NCBI RefSeq assembly: GCF_006714895.1
Contig: NZ_VFME01000001.1
Span: forward strand, 1,116,001-1,180,000
DNA: 64,000 nt
Source: Gramella sp. Hel_I_59
Lineage (GTDB): Bacteria > Bacteroidota > Bacteroidia > Flavobacteriales > Flavobacteriaceae
Reading direction: 5' to 3'
This document shows positions 59,700 to 64,000 of the stretch, piece by piece. A program made the position numbers and the translations under genes. The notes beneath the pieces were generated by a model. It was given only the letters and a program-made list of their open reading frames with translations, ran no database searches and had not been told where the DNA came from. Position 1 is the first letter of the stretch; each line of letters starts with the position of its first letter.

Positions 59700-61136
59700 C
59701 TAACTTTTTTCCGCAACGCTCAATCCAAGTTTGTTACCCATATTCAGCATAAAATCCCTGGCAGCGTCGTGCTCATTCGGAATTTCACCTTCAAGAATCG
59801 CCTCTTTAATGGCATCCTTAATTTGACCAACTTCACGGCTAGGAGTGATTCCAAAAGTGCTCATAATCTCTTCACCACTTACAGGAGGCTGGAAATTCCT
59901 AACATGATCGCGCTCTTCCACTTCTTCGATCTTTTGCCGAACCAGTTGAAAGTTATTATGATATTTTCTGAAGCGTTTAGGATTTTTGGTCGTGATATCT
60001 GCCTCACAGAGCGTCATAAGGTCTTCAATATGATCTCCGGCATCAAAGATAAGTCGGCGTACGGCAGAATCGGTCACATGATCGTCTGCTACCGCAATAG
60101 GTCTCGAACTCATCAAAACCATTTTCTGCACGAACTTCATTTTCTCATTTAACGGAAGTCGCAACCGCTTAAATAATTTGAAGACCATTTTCGCACCCAC
60201 AAATTCGTGGCCGTGAAAGGTCCATCCAATTTTCTTATGAAATTTCTTGGTTGGAGCTTTTCCAATATCGTGCAACAAAGCAGCCCAGCGCAACCAGAGA
60301 TCATCGGTATTCTTTGCAATATTGTCTACAACTTCCAGAGTATGCCAGAAATTATCTTTATGGGTCTGTCCTTCTACTTCATCAATTCCCTGTAAAGCGG
60401 TTAGCTCAGGTAAGATCTTTGCCAGAAGACCAGCTTTGAATAAAAGAGATAAACCTTTGGAAGGTTTTGCACTCAAAAGGATTTTATTAAGCTCATCCAT
60501 GATGCGCTCTTTTGAAATGATCTTGATCCTTTTATTATTTCTTTTAATTGCTGAAAGTGATTCTGCTTCGATCATAAAATTAAGCTGCGAAGCGAATCTA
60601 ATGGCGCGATACATTCGAAGTGGATCATCTGAATAGGTGATATCGGGATCTAAAGGTGTTCTAATGATCCTGTCCTGAAGATCTTTATATCCATCAAAAG
60701 GATCGAGCAGGTCTCCAAAACCATTTGCATTCAGTTTTAAAGCAAGTGCGTTGATGGTAAAATCGCGCCGATTTTGATCATCTTCCAGGGTTCCGTTTTC
60801 TACGATTGGTTTGCGACTATCCTTGCGATAACTTTCTTTCCTCGCACCCACGAATTCGATCTCCATATCATTAGCTCGAAGCATGGCCGTACCAAAATTT
60901 TGAAAAACCTGAACCTTGGGCTTGTTTGGTAATAGATCTGAAACCTTTTGTGCAAGTTCGATTCCGCTGCCAACTGCTACGATATCAATATCTTTAGGTT
61001 CACCGCGCTCAAGAATATGGTCACGTACAAATCCACCAATCACATAGGCGTCGACTCCAAGCTCATCTGCAGCCTGGGAAATAACAGAAAAAATTTTATG
61101 ATGTAAAGCTTTGCTGTAATTATGGTATTTCGGCAT
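59700..61136 (-). CDS. CCA tRNA nucleotidyltransferase with HD domain
   Basis: 478 residues. Pol-beta nucleotidyltransferase head (GGFVRD and DIDIVAVG, metal-binding Asp pair), tRNA-binding arm, and a C-terminal HD domain (AALLHDIGKAPTK). The full-length combined CCA-adding/HD form is usual in Bacteroidota. Adds or repairs the 3' CCA of tRNAs. The gene starts 2 bases after the tsaC-like stop; part of the minus-strand run. Confidence 0.94.
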   Translation of the reverse strand: MPKYHNYSKALHHKIFSVISQAADELGVDAYVIGGFVRDHILERGEPKDIDIVAVGSGIELAQKVSDLLPNKPKVQVFQNFGTAMLRANDMEIEFVGARKESYRKDSRKPIVENGTLEDDQNRRDFTINALALKLNANGFGDLLDPFDGYKDLQDRIIRTPLDPDITYSDDPLRMYRAIRFASQLNFMIEAESLSAIKRNNKRIKIISKERIMDELNKILLSAKPSKGLSLLFKAGLLAKILPELTALQGIDEVEGQTHKDNFWHTLEVVDNIAKNTDDLWLRWAALLHDIGKAPTKKFHKKIGWTFHGHEFVGAKMVFKLFKRLRLPLNEKMKFVQKMVLMSSRPIAVADDHVTDSAVRRLIFDAGDHIEDLMTLCEADITTKNPKRFRKYHNNFQLVRQKIEEVEERDHVRNFQPPVSGEEIMSTFGITPSREVGQIKDAIKEAILEGEIPNEHDAARDFMLNMGNKLGLSVAEKS

Positions 61137-61138
61137 CT

Positions 61139-61708
61139 TTATTTGCGTATCACACTCACCTGCCCATCGTTACTTAACTTGATAATTGCTGATGGTTTTA
61201 GCGATTTTTTTGAACGCTGCAAATTTACTACATAGTCTACACCTTTTAAAATTTGAGGTGTGATTTGATCAAAGGATTGTGGTGTAGGCTGGCCGCTAAC
61301 ATTCGCCGAGGTAGATACCAATGGACGTTTTAATTTTTTAATAAGGTCTGAGCAAAAGGTGTCTCTTACTACACGAATTCCAAGAGATTCATCATCGCTT
61401 ACCAGGTTTTCTGCAATATGTACAGGCTTGTCATAAATGATAGTCGTAGGTTTCTTAGCATACTTCAAAATATCGTAGGCAGTTTCCGGCACATCTTCCA
61501 CATATTGTTCCAGCATCTTGAAATTTGAAACCAGGCAAATTAGTGCTTTAGATTCTTCTCTTTTCTTAAGCTGAAATATCTTATCCACGGCATTCGCATT
61601 CGTCGCGTCACAACCTATTCCCCAAACTGTATCGGTTGGATAAAGTATGATACCTCCTTTTTTTAAGACATCTATGCAATTTCTAACTTCCTGTTCCATT
61701 TTTTCCAT
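61139..61708 (-). CDS. tsaC: Threonylcarbamoyl-AMP synthase (TsaC/Sua5-type)
   Basis: 189 residues, single YrdC domain without the C-terminal Sua5 domain. Key motifs are intact: LYPTDTVWGIGCD, KKREESKALICLV, LGIRVVRD, and STSANVSGQPTP (the SxN site missing in the YciO-like paralogue at 24283). It makes TC-AMP for t6A37 of tRNA. The start at 61708 overlaps the GT4 stop by 26 bases; an in-frame ATG at 61699 is a possible alternative. Neighbour of the CCA-adding enzyme, so tRNA-related genes group here. Confidence 0.93.
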   Translation of the reverse strand: MEKMEQEVRNCIDVLKKGGIILYPTDTVWGIGCDATNANAVDKIFQLKKREESKALICLVSNFKMLEQYVEDVPETAYDILKYAKKPTTIIYDKPVHIAENLVSDDESLGIRVVRDTFCSDLIKKLKRPLVSTSANVSGQPTPQSFDQITPQILKGVDYVVNLQRSKKSLKPSAIIKLSNDGQVSVIRK

Positions 61709-62810
61709 AAAGCACTTCTTTATATTGAGCCAAGGTATTGGCCGCCATTCTTTCGGTTGTATAACTTTCGAGAAGTCGCTGGTATGAGATTTTTGTAAAC
61801 TTCTCCTGCAACGACCTGTCCTGGGACAAAAGTACTAATTTATTGGCCAGGCTCACCCCGTCATGTGGTCTACTTAGAAAACCATTTTCTCCGTTCGTAA
61901 TAATTTCTGGAATTCCACCAACTTCCGTAGCGACCACAGGAACCTTGTAATAGAAGCTTTCGTAAATAAATTGCGGAATACCTTCACTTTGGGAGGTCAT
62001 CAAAGAAATATCGAATTGAGGAATAAATTTCGAAGCTTCCGGCACAAAACCCAGAAAGTTTATATACTTCTCCAATTTGAGTTCTCGAATATTATTTTTT
62101 AGTGTCTTAGTAATTTCAGAATAACTTCCGAATTGGACGAATCTAAAATTAGTATTGTTTTTAATATTTACGATTTCATTGATCACTGCAACCCAGGTGT
62201 GAAGATCCTTTGGTTTCACGTGATTTGCAATCATACCTACAATTACTGTCTCAGGCTCTATATTAAATTTCTCTCTTAATTTGAATGGAGGTTGCCCAGA
62301 TTTACTGTGAATATCCGTTCCATGATAAACAGTTATTAATTTTGAATGATCCTGAATACTTGGCTTGCTGATATCCTTTGTTTTTTCTGAGACACAAAGA
62401 ATTCTTTTTAAATTAGGGTGATTATATTTAAATAAGGTGCCTCTATTCTGTCTAATAGTGAAGCTTGTCTTTTTACTAAATATGAAGGGTGGAAGTTTTT
62501 TGAGATGATAAGCTAGCACCGCTATAGTTAGTGCAGTCGGGCCATGTATATGGATTAAATCTATTTTATATTTTAAACAGACTCTTATTAATTTAATGGC
62601 GGCTCTCAGATCTGCTTTGAAAGCCATAGGGGTAACATGAAGATGGATGTTTTTATCGGAAATTCTTTTATGAAATTCTCCATCAGCTATTGTTAATAAG
62701 TGTAGCTCAAAATCATCAATGTTAATAAGTTCTTTACAGAGATTTTGAATTTGGTTCGCGCCTCCACCCCATTTTTTAGTTAAAGCCAGATGTAAGATTT
62801 TCATTTGCAA
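61683..62810 (-). CDS. Family 4 glycosyltransferase
   Basis: 375 residues. GT-B fold: N-terminal Rossmann domain starting MKILHLALTKKWGGGANQ, DLIHIHG, then the donor-binding half with MTSQSEGIPQFIYESFYYKVPV (EGIPQFIYE is the GT4 E-x7-E region) and VVATEVGGIPEI. Typical of lipopolysaccharide or exopolysaccharide assembly. 3 bases separate it from the upstream pyruvyltransferase-like gene. Confidence 0.93.
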   Translation of the reverse strand: MQMKILHLALTKKWGGGANQIQNLCKELINIDDFELHLLTIADGEFHKRISDKNIHLHVTPMAFKADLRAAIKLIRVCLKYKIDLIHIHGPTALTIAVLAYHLKKLPPFIFSKKTSFTIRQNRGTLFKYNHPNLKRILCVSEKTKDISKPSIQDHSKLITVYHGTDIHSKSGQPPFKLREKFNIEPETVIVGMIANHVKPKDLHTWVAVINEIVNIKNNTNFRFVQFGSYSEITKTLKNNIRELKLEKYINFLGFVPEASKFIPQFDISLMTSQSEGIPQFIYESFYYKVPVVATEVGGIPEIITNGENGFLSRPHDGVSLANKLVLLSQDRSLQEKFTKISYQRLLESYTTERMAANTLAQYKEVLYGKNGTGS

Positions 62811-62813
62811 TCC

Positions 62814-63716
62814 TTATTGTAATTCCAGGTACTCTGAAACTTTATGGTAAAAAATTTGATTAATAGATTTACACTCTTCTAAAATACCATCGTAAGATTG
62901 TGCCTTCTTATAGTCAGTGAGCGAATCTTCAAAGGTTGTAAAATTTGGCTGATATTTAAAATCGAAGAATTTAGAAGAGTTTGGAACTACCGAAACTTTC
63001 TTTTTTAAAAGCATGCCCCAATACATACCATGATAACTGTTAGTAATTATATTCTCACAGGAACCAATTAAGCTAATTACTTCTTCAAGGCTTGCATTGT
63101 TAGGAATATTTGGAATGCTAGAAAACTTTTCAATTAGACTCGGACTCTTTAAGCTGTCAGTGTGAAATATTATTCCCAGTTCATTTTTTGAACTAAAACT
63201 TTCATTAAATATTGGATGCATACAACTAACACAAGGCACATATTCACCAGGTGCTGAAAAGTCTCTAGTTCCAGCTAGTCCAAACTTCGAAATATCAAGA
63301 TTGTATTGGTATATTTTTCTATAGTTCTTAGAGTTTTTCGAATTATGTCCTACTCCCCACATCACTACTTTCTTATCATTTGAGGCAAGTTGTTCGAATA
63401 CCTTCATTTGCTTTTCAAAGCTACCTCTGTTGAGTAAACCGCCACCGCCAATAATAAGCGAATTACGGCTTATGGAATTTACGAAATGATCTAGTTTACT
63501 CTTATCAGTTTCTCGATGGCCGAAGATATCTAACTCCGAATTTTGCAGGCTTTCAAAGTAATGATGGGGAGCACAATAAAAATCACCTACATTTTGAGGA
63601 TTTACGCGGTGCAAATTAACAACGCCCATATTAGTTTGATTTGCATTTTGAATTCGTTTCAGTGATTCTCTCCTGGATTGCTTTCTTTGAAAAGATTTAA
63701 TTAAACTATTTAACAT
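62814..63716 (-). CDS. Polysaccharide pyruvyltransferase-like protein
   Basis: 300 residues. Motifs NVGDFYCAPHHYF (N-terminal), IIGGGGLLNRG, WGVGHNSKN and ITNSYHGMYWGMLLKK match the polysaccharide pyruvyl transferase family, which adds pyruvate ketals to sugars. It lies upstream of a GT4 gene, consistent with surface polysaccharide synthesis. The first gene of the minus-strand run; its promoter region (63717-63800) has a CTTGAAT inverted repeat. The exact acceptor is unknown. Confidence 0.85.
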   Translation of the reverse strand: MLNSLIKSFQRKQSRRESLKRIQNANQTNMGVVNLHRVNPQNVGDFYCAPHHYFESLQNSELDIFGHRETDKSKLDHFVNSISRNSLIIGGGGLLNRGSFEKQMKVFEQLASNDKKVVMWGVGHNSKNSKNYRKIYQYNLDISKFGLAGTRDFSAPGEYVPCVSCMHPIFNESFSSKNELGIIFHTDSLKSPSLIEKFSSIPNIPNNASLEEVISLIGSCENIITNSYHGMYWGMLLKKKVSVVPNSSKFFDFKYQPNFTTFEDSLTDYKKAQSYDGILEECKSINQIFYHKVSEYLELQ

Positions 63717-63753
63717 TCTAAATATTTTGGTCGAAGTTAATTAATTTCTTAGC

Positions 63754-63775
63754 ATTCAAGTTCCCTCGCTTGAAT
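63754..63775. promoter_or_regulatory. Inverted repeat upstream of pyruvyltransferase-like gene
   Basis: ATTCAAG TTCCCTCG CTTGAAT, a 7-base inverted repeat with an 8-base spacer, 38 bases before the ATG at 63716. Possibly an operator or a stem in the leader. Confidence 0.3.
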
Positions 63776-63840
63776 ATCCAAAATGCTATATTTATAAGAG
63801 ACTAATTTCTACGCATCAAAATAATTTGGTTTGCTATATA

Positions 63841-63869
63841 TTGTAGAAATATGTAAAGATTTAAATTTG
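63841..63869 (+). promoter_or_regulatory. Putative Bacteroidota promoter with almost no leader
   Basis: TTG (63841-63843), 18-base gap, TAAATTTG (63862-63869), an exact -33/-7 pattern. The ATG at 63874 is only 4 bases after the -7 box, so the mRNA would be leaderless or nearly so. Confidence 0.45.
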
Positions 63870-63873
63870 CAGC

Positions 63874-64000
63874 ATGAAATTTACCGTAAATCCTGAAAGT
63901 TTAATTCCTAGAGAGCAAATTGAATTACTCATTAGGGAATTTGATGAGGAAGGAAAAACTTTATTCGACAAAGGAAGGAATACAATTAAAACTTTTGAAT
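63874..64000 (+). CDS. Start of a possible lipopolysaccharide kinase-like gene, cut at window edge
   Basis: 42 visible codons (MKFTVNPESLIPREQIELLI ... GKTLFDKGRNTIKTFE) run off the edge. The opening, a predicted 'NP' start and a 'G..l.d.GRN.iK.fe' strand pair, resembles flavobacterial InaA/Kdo-kinase-type proteins that phosphorylate lipid A core sugars. It would fit the neighbouring surface-sugar genes. Too little is visible to be sure; an unrelated conserved protein is equally possible. Confidence 0.45.
   Translation, partial: MKFTVNPESLIPREQIELLIREFDEEGKTLFDKGRNTIKTFE

Noticed and set aside
60247..60636. 129-residue frame antisense to the CCA enzyme
   Set aside because: Shadow; several alternative frames overlap in the same stretch.
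1..64000. tRNA genes, rRNA, CRISPR arrays, insertion sequences, riboswitches
   Set aside because: Read by eye through the gaps between genes (all below about 240 bases); no cloverleaf, spaced repeats, transposase or known riboswitch consensus was seen.

Overview
The window looks like ordinary chromosome from a marine-type member of the Flavobacteriaceae (Bacteroidota), most like Gramella/Christiangramella. The signs are: type IX secretion (type B) C-terminal domains, a menaquinone cluster, an Hsp20, a FAS1 protein, many signal-peptide-bearing peptidases, a flavobacterial-type small membrane protein, AT-rich sequence, and several -33 TTG / -7 TAnnTTTG promoters, which are specific to Bacteroidota. 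Genus is an inference. I see no tRNA, rRNA, CRISPR array, insertion sequence or integrase. The longest gap between genes is about 235 bases (23781-24014), so no stretch over 300 bases lacks a gene. The window cuts a gene at each end.

Layout. 1-5.3 kb: 3' part of a UbiB-family kinase, a secreted S9 peptidase, a FabH-type ketoacyl-ACP synthase and two tiny genes. 5.3-13.3 kb: a membrane protein of unknown function, a FAS1 protein, a DUF4136 lipoprotein, pheT, a secreted TPR protein and recG. 13.4-17.4 kb: an M1 aminopeptidase followed tightly by two tandem patatin-like lipases. 17.4-21.3 kb (minus): a DsrE-like secreted protein, an M20 amidohydrolase, a membrane-anchored FMN glutamate-synthase-like protein and a small membrane protein. 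21.4-25.8 kb: a UvrD/PcrA helicase, a DUF2945 protein, a YciO-type protein and an alpha/beta hydrolase. 25.9-29.5 kb (minus): an M48-like lipoprotein, an OmpA-like lipoprotein, a GT2 glycosyltransferase and a stand-alone HsdR-N-like nuclease domain.

29.5-37.2 kb (plus) is a long co-directional run: holA, menA, an MBL-fold hydrolase (UPF0173), a menC-like gene, a CPBP protease, a menE-like gene, a CIA30 protein and an M24 peptidase. It holds the late menaquinone steps (OSB synthesis, OSB-CoA ligation, prenylation). menF, menD, menH and menB are not here. 37.2-41.4 kb (minus): an acyl-CoA carboxylase carboxyltransferase, a secreted protein of unknown function and a second M1 peptidase. 41.5-44 kb: a tiny membrane protein, a DinB-like protein and ettA. 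44-46.2 kb: a DUF1456/DUF2254 pair and hsp20. 46.3-54 kb (minus): a surface protein with YGI repeats, uvrB and two T9SS type B proteins. 54-55.8 kb: an ABC-2 exporter.

55.9-57 kb holds the most interesting gene, a 354-residue conserved-looking protein with no obvious annotation. Its motif order matches a complete protein-kinase/aminoglycoside-kinase-like fold. 57-63.7 kb (minus) is a co-directional housekeeping run: a pyruvyltransferase-like gene, a GT4, tsaC-like, a CCA-adding enzyme, ctaA, a pRiA4b ORF-3-like protein and a nucleoid-associated protein. A possible lipopolysaccharide-kinase-like gene begins at 63874 and runs off the edge.

Nearly every convergent gene pair is separated by a strong, often bidirectional, hairpin terminator. 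No large undescribed system is evident. The best candidates for new biology are the cryptic kinase-like protein, the MBL hydrolase embedded in the men genes, the tandem patatins with the aminopeptidase, and the YGI-repeat surface protein.
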